Assembly (NCBI RefSeq): GCF_013459645.1
Contig: NZ_CP054861.1
Location: 602,501-666,500 of the forward strand
Source: Martelella sp. NC20
Lineage (GTDB): Bacteria; Pseudomonadota; Alphaproteobacteria; Rhizobiales; Rhizobiaceae
DNA: 64,000 nucleotides
Direction: 5' to 3'
This document shows positions 1-8,968 of this stretch, piece after piece. Positions within the stretch are counted from its first letter, which is position 1; each line of letters starts with the position of its first letter. The position numbers were made by a program, and so were the translations under genes. Under the pieces are notes generated by a model. That model saw nothing but the letters and a program-made list of their open reading frames with translations. It was not told where the DNA came from and made no database searches.

Positions 1-631
1 CCACTACGTTGAGATTGTGCTCAACCATCAGTATTGTCCTCTTCCGCGCGACATGCAGGATCAGGTCCGCGATACGGTCGATATCCTCCTGGCCCATGCC
101 GGCCATCGGCTCATCAAGCAGCAGCATTTCGGGATCGAGAGCCAGTGTGGTCGCAATCTCGAGCGCCCGTTTACGACCATAGGATAGTTCGCCCGCAGGC
201 GCCGATGCGTATTCGGACAGGCCGACATCGTCGAGCAGTTCGGCCGCCCTGTCGCGGTATCGGTCAAGCACGCGGCGCGATCGCCAGAAATCGAACGAGC
301 CGCCGCGTTCGCGCTGCAGGGCAACGCGAACATTGTCGAGGGCGGACATTTTCGCGAACACCGCAGATATCTGGAACGACCGCACCATACCCAGGCGGGC
401 GACATCCGCAGCCCCGAGGCCGGTGATGTCCCTGCCCTTGTATTTGATCGTGCCGGTGCTCGGCCTGATGAACTTCGTCAACAGATTGAAGCAGGTGGTT
501 TTGCCTGCCCCGTTGGGACCGATGAGGGCGTGGATCGTGCCCTTGCGCACCTTCAGGGTAACGTTGCTGACCGCGAAAAAACCCGAGAATTCCTTTGTGA
601 GCCTTGCGGTCTCGACAAGGTAGTCTGTCAA
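1..631 (-). CDS. Branched-chain amino acid ABC transporter ATP-binding protein (LivG-like), 3' end outside window
   Basis: Nucleotide-binding subunit expected to energise uptake of branched-chain amino acids or related compounds at the inner membrane. Reading the minus strand gives a LivG-type N-terminus followed by Walker A GPNGAGKT, the LivG-typical FQI segment, a signature region LSYGRKR, Walker B LLLLDEP and the switch histidine in VEHN, after which the window ends. I chose the TTG at 629-631 because the family's usual N-terminus starts there and no ATG or GTG lies in frame between it and the upstream stop; the Shine-Dalgarno is weak. It lies 44 bases downstream of the binding-protein gene on the same strand, so the two are probably one operon. 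The C-terminal quarter is not in the window. Specificity is inferred from family and neighbour only. Confidence 0.85.
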   Translation of the reverse strand, partial: MTDYLVETARLTKEFSGFFAVSNVTLKVRKGTIHALIGPNGAGKTTCFNLLTKFIRPSTGTIKYKGRDITGLGAADVARLGMVRSFQISAVFAKMSALDNVRVALQRERGGSFDFWRSRRVLDRYRDRAAELLDDVGLSEYASAPAGELSYGRKRALEIATTLALDPEMLLLDEPMAGMGQEDIDRIADLILHVARKRTILMVEHNLNVV

Positions 632-675
632 TGGACTTGCCCCGCTGCGATTGAGATTGAAACCGACGTCCAGCC

Positions 676-1941
676 CTACTGAGCTGATTTCACGACGAAC
701 GGGCAATCGCTTTCATTCAGCGGACGATAGGCTTCCGATGCAGGGATCGTTTCGACGACGTTATAATAGGCCCAGGGCTTGTCCATTTCCTCAGGGGTCT
801 TCACCTGAACGAGATAGAAGTCATGGATCAGCTTGTTGTCTTCTCGCAATGTTGCGCCGGGCGCGTAGAAGTCGTCCACCGGGGTGGCCCGCATCTGCGC
901 AATAACCTCGTTCGTGTCATCGGAATCGATGGCTGCGGCAGCTTTCAGGTAGTGAAGGACCATGGAATAGACCGCCGCCTGAGGCGCGGTCGGCATGGTG
1001 CCGTTGGCGGCGTAAAAGCGGTCGGCAAATGCCCTGGTCTGATCATTCAGATCCCAATACCAGGCTGTGACGGTGTTGAGGCCCTGCGCGGTTTCCACTC
1101 CCATGGCGTGAGCATCGGAGAGAAACATGAGCTCGGCCACAGGCTTCTGACCACCTGCATCCAGCCCGAACTCCTGCCACTGCTTCATTGAACTCACAAG
1201 CTGACTTCCGGCATTGGCAAAAGCGACCACCTTTGCACCGGAACTCTGCGCCTGCAAAAGAAATGACGCGTAGTCGGCATTGCCGAGAGGGTGGAAAACC
1301 GAACCGACGGTGGTGCCACCAGCCTCGGTCAGAATGGCTTCCGACTCGTTCACCATATTATGACCGAATGCATAGTCGGCGGCGATGAAGAACCAGGTGT
1401 CCTGCCCATCCGAGACCAGCTTCCTGACCGGGCCAGAGACCAGATTATAGCTGTCGTGCAGCCAGGCAAGACCGGTTGGAGAGCACTGACTACCGGTAAT
1501 TTCCGTGGTGCCGACGGCGGCGTAGATCACCAGCTTTTCCTGTTCGCGGGCAAGCGACTGCACTGCCAGCGCGACGGCAGAGTTGCCGATATCGGCAATG
1601 ATGTCCACGCCTTCGGCGTCATACCAGCGCCGTGCAATCTGCACACCGACATCGGCCTTGTTCTGATGATCGGCCGTTACGATTTCCACGTCGAGCGGGC
1701 TTCCGCCCATCGCCTCGAAATCCTCCACGGCCAGCTTGGCCGCCACGACCGAGCCGGGACCGGCAAGATCTGACAGGGGACCTGCCTGGTCATTCAATAT
1801 GCCGATCTTGACGACACCGTCGGAAATCTCGGCGGCCGAAGGCAAGGCCGAGACGCCGAGTACACCAAGCGTCAGGGCGACCGTGGCAAACCACGTGCGT
1901 CGTTTCCGAGATAAATTACCAGAGTTTTTCAAAACACGCAT
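676..1941 (-). CDS. Branched-chain amino acid-type ABC transporter substrate-binding protein
   Basis: Periplasmic binding protein of the Peripla_BP_6/LivJ family, 421 residues. A basic n-region (RKRR) is followed by a hydrophobic stretch and a cleavage-like SAAE near residue 38; the mature part opens VVKIGILNDQAGPLSDLAG, the usual ligand-lobe start. I place the start at the ATG of MRVLKN, preceded by AAGGGG seven bases upstream; in-frame codons further upstream lack a better ribosome site. It is followed by the LivG-like ATPase and preceded, with a 294-base gap, by a leucine-dehydrogenase-family gene, suggesting uptake of a branched-chain amino acid or its analogue. Permease genes are not visible here and may lie left of the window. 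The ligand itself is not shown by sequence. Confidence 0.85.
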   Translation of the reverse strand: MRVLKNSGNLSRKRRTWFATVALTLGVLGVSALPSAAEISDGVVKIGILNDQAGPLSDLAGPGSVVAAKLAVEDFEAMGGSPLDVEIVTADHQNKADVGVQIARRWYDAEGVDIIADIGNSAVALAVQSLAREQEKLVIYAAVGTTEITGSQCSPTGLAWLHDSYNLVSGPVRKLVSDGQDTWFFIAADYAFGHNMVNESEAILTEAGGTTVGSVFHPLGNADYASFLLQAQSSGAKVVAFANAGSQLVSSMKQWQEFGLDAGGQKPVAELMFLSDAHAMGVETAQGLNTVTAWYWDLNDQTRAFADRFYAANGTMPTAPQAAVYSMVLHYLKAAAAIDSDDTNEVIAQMRATPVDDFYAPGATLREDNKLIHDFYLVQVKTPEEMDKPWAYYNVVETIPASEAYRPLNESDCPFVVKSAQ

Positions 1942-2235
1942 ATTATTCCCCTTTTTGCCGCTTGTGCGGTCATTCTCATCCATGCTGAAAGCGGTTGCCG
2001 GAGCCATGGCTGGATTTGTCTATAGTCTTGAGGCTAAAGCCCGATATCAATGTCTGCAAGGGCGGATTTCCAACCTTTTCGGCCACCAATGCCGCCATCA
2101 TCCCAACGCTCTTCGTCAAGCAAGTCAGCCTCGCTTATCGCCAGCAAACGACGTCCGCGAAGCGACGTTGCACCCTTTGAAACGCCTGTGCTTAAGCAAT
2201 GCGTCGATGGGAAAATCCCTCCTTGACGATCAGGA

Positions 2236-3297
2236 TCAAATTTGCCGACCACGCCTGATGATCTCTTCCGCGAGATCCAGAGCGACCCGGTTTGGCGAAA
2301 TGTTCTGATCAGCTGCCGCGTCGAGAACGAATCCCATACGATGCACCAAAGAAGCAAATTTGCCGTCGAGCCAATGCGGGTCGCCGACCTGCCGGATTTC
2401 GGCTGCCACGTTGAGAATGCCCCCGGCGTTGATCAGAAAATCAGGCATATAGGTGATCCCAAGCGCGTGCAGCGCATCGGCATCGGCCTCCCGCTCAAGT
2501 TGATTGTTGGCAGCTCCGGCAACGATCTTCGCCTTGATCTGCGGAATGGAAAGGCGGGTGAGAACGCCGCCCAGCGCGCAAGGCGCATAGACATCACAGT
2601 CCGTGGCATGAAAGCGCTCGAATGAGCCGGGTTTCGCCCCGAAGGCCTCGACCGCACGGTCGCATCTTTTGGCGTCCACATCGGTCACGATCAATTCGGC
2701 GCCGCTTTGCGAAAGCAGCGAACAAAGGCTCCATCCGACATTGCCGATGCCCTGAACGGCGATCCGAACGCCATCGAGCGAGGGAGTGCCGAAGACCTTC
2801 GAACAGGCGACCCTGATCCCTTCGAAAACCCCGCGAGCAGTGATCGGAGACGGGTCTCCGCTTGCATATTGCCCCTGCGAAAGACCGGCCACGAAACGGG
2901 TCTGGGTGTATACGAGTTGCATATCGGCGATGTTCACGCCCACATCTTCAGCGGTGTAGTACTGGCCGCCCAGTTCCTCGACCGCCCGGCCGAAGGCAAG
3001 CATCATGGCGTCGGTCTTTGTCTGACGCTCACCCAGCATGATCACCGCTTTTCCGCCGCCAAGATCGAGACCGGCGATCGCATTCTTGTAGGTCATCCCG
3101 CGCGACAGCCTCAAGGCGTCGCGGAGCCCGTTCTCTTCGTTTTCGTAGCGCCAGACTCGACATCCACCCGCTGCGGGCCCAAGAGCGGTCGAGTGAATGG
3201 CGATGACTGCCCGCAATCCCGAGCCCTCGTCCTCTACGAATACCACCTTCTCGTGATCACGATATTCTGGATGCGCTCGGTAGCCGCTGTTCATCAT
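2236..3297 (-). CDS. Glu/Leu/Phe/Val dehydrogenase family protein (leucine dehydrogenase-like)
   Basis: Predicted NAD-dependent oxidative deaminase of branched-chain or aromatic amino acids, 353 residues, cytoplasmic. The N-terminal domain contains the substrate-binding lysine region MTYKNAIAGL (Lys71) and the catalytic GGGKAVI (Lys83); the Rossmann domain carries VQGIGNVG near residue 185 and the family's GAANNQL segment near 260. Length matches leucine dehydrogenases (about 350-365). It is upstream of, and on the same strand as, a LivJ/LivG-type uptake pair, consistent with amino acid catabolism. Which amino acid is preferred (Leu, Val, Phe) cannot be decided from the motifs visible. Confidence 0.85.
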   Translation of the reverse strand: MMNSGYRAHPEYRDHEKVVFVEDEGSGLRAVIAIHSTALGPAAGGCRVWRYENEENGLRDALRLSRGMTYKNAIAGLDLGGGKAVIMLGERQTKTDAMMLAFGRAVEELGGQYYTAEDVGVNIADMQLVYTQTRFVAGLSQGQYASGDPSPITARGVFEGIRVACSKVFGTPSLDGVRIAVQGIGNVGWSLCSLLSQSGAELIVTDVDAKRCDRAVEAFGAKPGSFERFHATDCDVYAPCALGGVLTRLSIPQIKAKIVAGAANNQLEREADADALHALGITYMPDFLINAGGILNVAAEIRQVGDPHWLDGKFASLVHRMGFVLDAAADQNISPNRVALDLAEEIIRRGRQI

Positions 3298-3717
3298 CTA
3301 TCGACCTTTTCATTCCTCAAAGTTCCATCTACCAGACGCAAATCGGCAAGATTGAGAGCACGCCCCGCGCGTGCCATTACTCCAGGCAGCGGGCGCCAGG
3401 ACAATTCAGGGCTGTTGCCACGGCATCGTCCTGCAGCCGAATGCAGCATTTTTAAGCTGCGAACCGCCCTCGAAACCCAACAAGACAAAGATGAAAATCA
3501 TCCGCCTGAGTTGATCCTGTGCAGGGGTGATCCCATTGGAAACGACGAGTGATCTAGAATGGATTGCTTTCATTGCGTCCCTCTTCGAAAACTCTAATGG
3601 AGAGAGAGCAGAATTTCTGACTTCTTTTTGGGATAAAACTCGATAGATCAAAAAAGTATTTCGTCTAAACTGCGTTTTGCAATCGATCAATCTGCCCTTT
3701 CGCCAACGGGCAAACAA
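3298..3717. other. Non-coding or degenerate stretch
   Basis: About 420 bases between the dehydrogenase start and an IS5-type fragment. Open frames exist on both strands (for instance a 120-codon minus frame reaching 3406-3768), but none shows a recognisable domain, a good ribosome site or conserved-looking composition. The promoter of the dehydrogenase gene should lie in the first part, but I see no convincing -35/-10 pair. Confidence 0.4.
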
Positions 3718-3827
3718 CTGACCGCTATCAAGAAGGCGATCGAGGGTTTCTTCCCCAAACGCAAGCAATGGTGCCGAATAGCATCGCGCTACAACAAGCT
3801 AAATGTAAGCGCCCTCGGCTTCATCCT
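3718..3827 (+). pseudogene. 3' remnant of an IS5-family-like transposase, cut by the IS630 copy
   Basis: The plus-strand frame reads LTAIKKAIEGFFPKRKQW then CRIASRYNKL and SALGFIL, which resembles the conserved C-terminal region of IS5-group transposases (the E...F..K..RRIATRY pattern). The frame runs straight into the IS630 insertion. If the IS630 copy and one TA are removed, the frame continues a few codons and stops at 4992-4994, inside the 3' end of the oppositely oriented ATPase gene. The upstream part of this transposase is unrecognisable. Similarity is judged by eye. Confidence 0.5.
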
Positions 3828-3828
3828 A

Positions 3829-4977
3829 GTGGATTGATCGGATCAAAGGAGTCCGTTGGTTGATTCCCAACCGCTTTGAGATGTGCGAGTCTGCGGCATG
3901 CGCAGCAACATTTCCTTTACGGTATCTCCCGACGACCGGCAGCGATTGAGCGCCATCGTCGCGGCCCCGAACAGCCCACAGAAGCACGTCTGGCGGGCAC
4001 GTATCATCCTTCTGAGCGACGATGGTCTGGGCACCTCGGCGATCATGGCCGAGACCGGCAAGTCGAAAACCTGTGTGTGGCGCTGGCAGGAGCGGTTCAT
4101 GCATGAGGGCGTCGACGGCCTGCTTCATGACCGGTCCCGGCCACCCGGCAAGGCGCCGGTCCCGCCGGAGCGTGTTGCCGAGATCGTCCGCTTGACGCAG
4201 GAACCGCCGCCGCACGAGGCAACACACTGGACGCTGCGCGCCATGGCCAGGGTCGCCGGCATCGCGGCCTCGACGGTTCAGGCGATCTGGAAGGCTCACG
4301 GTCTCAGCCCGCATCGCTGGAGGCAGTTCAAACTCTCCAACGATCCAGCCTTCGCCGAAAAGCTCACCGACATCGTTGGTCTTTATGTCGACCCGCCGGC
4401 CCATGCCGTGGTGCTGTCGGTTGACGAGAAATCACAGATACAGGCTCTCGACAGAACCCAGCCCGGACTGCCGATGAAGAAGGGCCGTGCCGGCACCATG
4501 ACCCACGATTACAAGCGCCACGGCACCACCACTCTGTTTGCCGCGCTCAACGTGCTGGATGGCACGGTCATCGGCCAGAACATGCAGCGCCACCGCCATC
4601 AGGAGTTCATCCGCTTCCTCAACCGCATCGAGCGCGAGGTGCCGCAAGACAAGGCCATCCACGTCATCCTCGACAATTACGCCGTACACAAAAAGGACAA
4701 GGTCCGCGCCTGGCTCGCCCGCCATCCGCGCTGGACCTTCCACTTCACCCCGACATCCTGCTCCTGGCTCAACGCCGTCGAGGGCTTCTTCGCCAAACTC
4801 ACACGGCGAAGGCTCAAATACGGGGTCTTCCATTCCGTCGTCGATCTGCAGGCCGCAATCAACCGTTTCGTGCGCGAATACAATGCTGACTGTCCCAAGC
4901 CATTTGTCTGGAAAGCCGATCCCGAGGACATCATCACCGCACGAAACCGAGGGTTCCAAACGTTGGAATCAAACCAC
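3829..4977 (+). mobile_element. IS630-family insertion sequence, copy 1
   Basis: An 1149-bp element repeated base for base, as far as I compared, at 24852-26000 in the same orientation. Ends are imperfect inverted repeats: left GTGGATTGAT, right (complement) GTGGTTTGAT. It is flanked by the TA duplication at 3827-3828 and 4978-4979, and the reconstructed empty site is CTAG, the preferred target described for IS630. It carries a single transposase gene. Confidence 0.92.
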
Positions 4978-4980
4978 TAG
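3883..4980 (+). CDS. IS630 family transposase
   Basis: Transposase of 365 residues with an N-terminal helix-turn-helix region (about 35-75, ending [10 protein letters not shown]) and a DDE catalytic domain: Asp181 in SVDEKSQ, Asp264 in ILDNYAVH and Glu300 in NAVEGFF, with 35 residues between the last two. The start at 3883 gives MRVCGM; the in-frame ATG at 3898 (MRSNISF) is an equally plausible start. The stop codon TAG is unusual: its T and A are the target-site duplication and its G is host DNA, so the element supplies no stop of its own. All catalytic residues are intact, so it could be active. Confidence 0.93.
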   Translation: MRVCGMRSNISFTVSPDDRQRLSAIVAAPNSPQKHVWRARIILLSDDGLGTSAIMAETGKSKTCVWRWQERFMHEGVDGLLHDRSRPPGKAPVPPERVAEIVRLTQEPPPHEATHWTLRAMARVAGIAASTVQAIWKAHGLSPHRWRQFKLSNDPAFAEKLTDIVGLYVDPPAHAVVLSVDEKSQIQALDRTQPGLPMKKGRAGTMTHDYKRHGTTTLFAALNVLDGTVIGQNMQRHRHQEFIRFLNRIEREVPQDKAIHVILDNYAVHKKDKVRAWLARHPRWTFHFTPTSCSWLNAVEGFFAKLTRRRLKYGVFHSVVDLQAAINRFVREYNADCPKPFVWKADPEDIITARNRGFQTLESNH

Positions 4981-6024
4981 AGTATCCGTTTTAGGCAAAA
5001 CAATCGGGCTGATAGAAAGCGCTTCTAGTCTGTTGGACTTTTCAATCTCATCAATACGAACACAGGCGACCTTCCTTCCATCGTCCATGGTCGAAAGCGG
5101 TGGAAGCGCCTGGGTGCAGGCGTAGCGCGCATATGCGCAGCGTGGCGCGAAAGGGCAGCCGGAGGTGAGAAGGGGGACGGCCGGCGATGCCGCCTGCGCC
5201 GTTTCGTTGCGCAATCTGCGTCGCTCTTTCTGAGCCGCGACGTCAGGAACCGGAACCGAAGCCAGCAAGGCGCGAGTGTAGGGATGCGCGGGATCATTAC
5301 AGACAGCCTCGGCCGGTCCGTCTTCCATCACCCTTCCGCGATAGAGCACGACCACCCGGTCCGAGATATGGCGCACGACAGCCATATTGTGTGAAATGAA
5401 TATGTAACTGACTCCGTCCTTGCGCTGCAGATCGTCCAGCAGGTTCAGCACTTGCGCCTGCACCGAGACATCCAGCGCGCTGACCGCTTCGTCGCAGATA
5501 ACAACCTCCGGGTTCATGATCAGGGCGCGGGCAATGGCGATGCGCTGGCACTGGCCGCCGGAGAATTCCCCTGGATAGCGGTACATCGCCTCCGCTTTCA
5601 GCCCAACCCGCTCCAGTGCCGCAACCACAGCGTTGCGAACCGCGCCGGCGCCAAGATCCGGCTGCGCGACGCTCAGCGGCTCGGCAATCGCGTGACCGAC
5701 AGTTTTGCTGGGGTCGAGGGAACTTGACGGATTCTGGAACACCGCCTGAAGTTTTCCCCTGATCGTACGCCTTTCCTTTCCCGTCAGACCGGTTATATCT
5801 TTGCCGTTCAATATAATGGAGCCGCTTGCGACGGACTGCAGACCGAGGATTGCGGCGCCGATCGTGGTCTTTCCTGAGCCGGACTCTCCGACAATCGACA
5901 CCGTCTTGCCCCGTCGCACTGCAAGGGAAACGTCCGAAACTGCCGTAACCGGAGCCCGCGCAAAACCCCGCGTATAAGTGACCTTCAGATTTTTCACCTC
6001 GAGCACGGCGCGATCGTCAGTCAT
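4969..6024 (-). CDS. Peptide/nickel-type ABC transporter ATP-binding protein (DppF-like), 3' end altered by IS630
   Basis: ATPase of an oligopeptide-type importer. Visible are Walker A GESGSGKT, Q-loop QNPSSSLDP, signature SGGQCQR, Walker B VVICDEA (with Ala rather than Pro after Glu), and the C-terminal oligopeptide-family cysteine region CPFAPRCAYA. I start it at the ATG of MTDDRAV, which overlaps the end of the upstream fusion gene by eight bases (ATGACTGA), the usual coupling in these operons. Its last residues and stop (LVV, TGA) are read from the inverted repeat of the IS630 copy. Removing the IS gives a terminal Leu-Gly-stop, so the insertion changed only the last residues. The tail after VACVRIDE is longer than usual and overlaps an older transposase remnant. 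Confidence 0.88.
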   Translation of the reverse strand: MTDDRAVLEVKNLKVTYTRGFARAPVTAVSDVSLAVRRGKTVSIVGESGSGKTTIGAAILGLQSVASGSIILNGKDITGLTGKERRTIRGKLQAVFQNPSSSLDPSKTVGHAIAEPLSVAQPDLGAGAVRNAVVAALERVGLKAEAMYRYPGEFSGGQCQRIAIARALIMNPEVVICDEAVSALDVSVQAQVLNLLDDLQRKDGVSYIFISHNMAVVRHISDRVVVLYRGRVMEDGPAEAVCNDPAHPYTRALLASVPVPDVAAQKERRRLRNETAQAASPAVPLLTSGCPFAPRCAYARYACTQALPPLSTMDDGRKVACVRIDEIEKSNRLEALSISPIVLPKTDTLVV

Positions 6025-7897
6025 GCCCAGCTTCCTCGCTGTTGCTGGCAACGGCCAGTTCGTCGGCCCGGATGCAACGGACTTCATGGCCGTCACTCCC
6101 GATTACATCTGAAAGCGGTATGGCATCCAGGGTGCAAGCATTCAGTCCGCTGGCGCAGCGGTCATGGAAGTGGCATCCGCGCGGCCATTGCGACGGGGCG
6201 GGGACCATTCCGGGAATTGTGGGCAACTTGGCACCGGGCACGGCTGCGGTCGGGTTGGAGCTAAGCATTGCCCTGGTGTAGGGGTGTGCTGGGTGCATGA
6301 ACAGATCCGCAACCTCGGCAACCTCCACGACCTCTCCCGCATACATGACGGCAACCTTGTCGCAAATATCCGCAACGACGCCCAGGTCATGGGTGATCAA
6401 AATGATCGACGTGCCAGACTCCGCTGCAAGTCGGCGCAGCAGATCGAGGATTTCGCCCTGAATGGTGACGTCCAGCGCGGTCGTCGGCTCATCAGCGATC
6501 AGAACGCGCGGACGACCGGCCAGCGCACATGCGATTGCCACGCGCTGCATCATCCCACCTGAAAGCTGATGTGGGAAACGTGCAGCGGTGTCTTTCGGAT
6601 CCGGCAACCCAACCTGGGTCAGAAGCTCCAGCACGCGCGCCCGGCGCATGCGGCCGCGCAGCTTATCGTGCCTGCCAACCAACTCGCCAAGCTGGCTTTC
6701 GACCCTGAAACACGGATCAAGGGCAACCATCGGGTCTTGTGAGACATAGGCAATTCCGCTGCCCCGGCTGCTAGCCCTGACGCCGCGCGGCGCGCTGTTC
6801 AGCTCTACCTGTCCGAAATGCACCTCGCCATCTATTGCGAAGCCGTCGCCAAGCTGACCGAGGATTGCCGAGGCGGTGACCGACTTGCCGCAACCGCTTT
6901 CGCCCACAATGCCAAGCGTTTCTCCGTCAGCCAGATCGAAAGATACGTTCCGCACCAGCTCCAACCCACGGATCGACGCGGACAGGCCGCGAACGGACAG
7001 GGCGGTCGCCGGGTTCGCCGGGTTCGCCGGTTCTGATCTTGTCGCCGGCTGCGCGGCGATGCCCTCATGCGGCTCGAAGCGCTCCCGGCCAAGTGCCATC
7101 GCATCGCGCAACCCGTCCGCGACCAGCAGCAAGGACATGATGACCAATGTCAGCGTCATACCGCCCGGCAGCATAAGATAGGGTTGCTTTGACAGGACCT
7201 TCTGCGCGTCAGCAACCATGCCACCCCAGCTGGGTTCAGGCGGATTTACGCCCAGGTTGATGTAGTTCAGTCCGCCCTGTACGCCCAGGATGATTGCAGC
7301 AAGCACCGCTGCATTGACAATGATCGGGCCCCAGACGTTCGGCAGCACGTGATCGAAGATGATGCGCAAACGCCCGAGCCCCAGAACGCGTGCGGAAGCG
7401 ATATAGGTTTCCTCGCGCACGGCGCGGGCGGCGGTTCGCGTCACGCGGGTGATATTGGGTGAGGTCAGGACGCCCAGCGTGATCATCCCCAGATGCGAAT
7501 TATTGTCACTGATACCGTAGATCATCAGCATCACGACAATGGCTGGTGTCGCCATGCAAATTTCGGTCACGCGTGAGACTGTGTTGTCGACAAGTCCGCC
7601 GAAATATCCAGCCAGCAGCCCCAGCGCGATGCCGAGTATCAAAGCGATAGCCAGCGCTTCCGCCAATCCGCCAAGGCTGACCCTACCGCCCCACAGCAGC
7701 CGGCTCAGAACATCACGGCCCAGCCTGTCGGTACCCAGCAGGTGTTCGGCGGAAGGGAGCGACAGCGCATTGGTCAGGTTTACGTCCAATGGCCCCTGCG
7801 ACATGAGGCTGGGGCCGATTATGACGGCGAGCACTACAAAAACAAGGCACAGCCCCCCCGCAACGCCGAGGGGCTGGCGCAGGTAACCGCGCATCAA
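6017..7897 (-). CDS. Fused peptide-type ABC permease and ATP-binding protein (DppC-DppD fusion)
   Basis: A single 626-residue frame joins a DppC-type permease (about residues 1-275, several hydrophobic segments, EAA-type loop near 163-185 with ARVLGLG) to a DppD-type ATPase through a Pro/Ala-rich linker near 278-298. The ATPase half has Walker A GESGCGKS, signature LSGGMMQR, Walker B VLIADEP and the family's C-terminal Cys cluster (CHFHDRC). Such fusions are known in this importer family. The first conventional start codons are TTG 7897 and ATG 7894, but the open frame and permease-like sequence continue upstream to about 7975, next to the preceding stop, with no ATG, GTG or TTG there; the real start may be noncanonical. 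DppF-like follows with an 8-base overlap. Confidence 0.88.
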   Translation of the reverse strand: MMRGYLRQPLGVAGGLCLVFVVLAVIIGPSLMSQGPLDVNLTNALSLPSAEHLLGTDRLGRDVLSRLLWGGRVSLGGLAEALAIALILGIALGLLAGYFGGLVDNTVSRVTEICMATPAIVVMLMIYGISDNNSHLGMITLGVLTSPNITRVTRTAARAVREETYIASARVLGLGRLRIIFDHVLPNVWGPIIVNAAVLAAIILGVQGGLNYINLGVNPPEPSWGGMVADAQKVLSKQPYLMLPGGMTLTLVIMSLLLVADGLRDAMALGRERFEPHEGIAAQPATRSEPANPANPATALSVRGLSASIRGLELVRNVSFDLADGETLGIVGESGCGKSVTASAILGQLGDGFAIDGEVHFGQVELNSAPRGVRASSRGSGIAYVSQDPMVALDPCFRVESQLGELVGRHDKLRGRMRRARVLELLTQVGLPDPKDTAARFPHQLSGGMMQRVAIACALAGRPRVLIADEPTTALDVTIQGEILDLLRRLAAESGTSIILITHDLGVVADICDKVAVMYAGEVVEVAEVADLFMHPAHPYTRAMLSSNPTAAVPGAKLPTIPGMVPAPSQWPRGCHFHDRCASGLNACTLDAIPLSDVIGSDGHEVRCIRADELAVASNSEEAGHD

Positions 7898-7971
7898 GCG
7901 AAAGCGCGCTGCAGGTCTGCTTTTGGCGCTTGTGGCCGCTCCTTCGGTCCTGTCTGCGGTAATGGAAATGG

Positions 7972-8913
7972 CTATCTGATCCTTGGGTTGAGGATCGTGG
8001 TGGCAACATCGATGACGACGTTGACCAGCACCACGATGATGGTGAAATAGACGGCGATCCCTTGGACGACCGGCAGGTCAGACGCCAGCGTCGATGCCAG
8101 CGATTGCGAGCCGAGGCCGGGCAATACGAAGATGTTCTCGATCACGACCGACCCGCTGAGCGACCCCACGAAGATGATCCCCATGACGGTGATGACCGGG
8201 GCCGCCGCATTGCGCAGGGCGTGCTTGTAGATGATCGACCGTTCGGATGCTCCGTTTGCGCGCAGGGTGCGGGCCCAGGGGCTGGCGATGGCGACCAGCA
8301 TCTGGTCACGGGTCTGCTTCGCCACCGCCGTGATGCCCCCGAAAGCAAGCGCGATCACGGGAAGAACCAGGGACATGAAGTACCAATAGGGACTGTCATG
8401 AAAGAACACGAAACCCGTTGCGGGAAAGATCGGGATCTGGACCGCCAGGATCGCGATCAGGATCACGGCGAACCAGAAGTTGGGGATCGCGATCCCGAGC
8501 GTCGACACGACATCGACTGACCGGCCCACAAAGCGCCCGCGCGTGGCAGAGAGCACGCCAAGTGCTACGCCCACGATCGAAAATACGATGAGCGATCCGA
8601 AGATCAGCGACAGGCTTACGCCCAGCCGTGGCGCCAGGATTTCACGCACGGACTGCCCGCTGATGTAGGAATTTCCCAGATTGCCCTGAACCGCGTCGCC
8701 GAGCCAGTCGAAATATCGCACAAGCAAAGGCTGATCGAGGCCGAGCTTCCTGTTGAACGCCTGGACGACCTCTTCCGAAGCCTGAAGCCCGAGTATCCCG
8801 CGTGTGATGTTGGACGGGAACAAGCCCTGAAGGAAAAAGGTTATCGTGGGGATCACCAGCAGAAGCACAAGCGAACCGATGAACCTGAAGCCCAGTCCCT
8901 GAAGAATCTTCAT
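7972..8913 (-). CDS. Peptide/nickel-type ABC transporter permease (DppB-like)
   Basis: Inner-membrane permease of about 313 residues with the DppB pattern: first membrane span near residues 8-30, extended periplasmic segment (KLGLDQPLLVRYFDWL), five further spans, and a cytoplasmic EAA loop with RTLRANGASE followed by LRNAAAPVITV. I prefer the start MKILQGL at 8913 because GGGCGGG lies just upstream; an in-frame ATG eight codons earlier (8937) is possible. It sits between the binding-protein gene (55-base gap) and the permease-ATPase fusion, giving a complete SBP-B-C/D-F importer. Substrate is not evident from the permease. Confidence 0.88.
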   Translation of the reverse strand: MKILQGLGFRFIGSLVLLLVIPTITFFLQGLFPSNITRGILGLQASEEVVQAFNRKLGLDQPLLVRYFDWLGDAVQGNLGNSYISGQSVREILAPRLGVSLSLIFGSLIVFSIVGVALGVLSATRGRFVGRSVDVVSTLGIAIPNFWFAVILIAILAVQIPIFPATGFVFFHDSPYWYFMSLVLPVIALAFGGITAVAKQTRDQMLVAIASPWARTLRANGASERSIIYKHALRNAAAPVITVMGIIFVGSLSGSVVIENIFVLPGLGSQSLASTLASDLPVVQGIAVYFTIIVVLVNVVIDVATTILNPRIR

Positions 8914-8968
8914 CGTCCCGCCCTGTACTCCGGCCATCCTATTGGTCGAGAGTGACGTGGTTTTCTGG

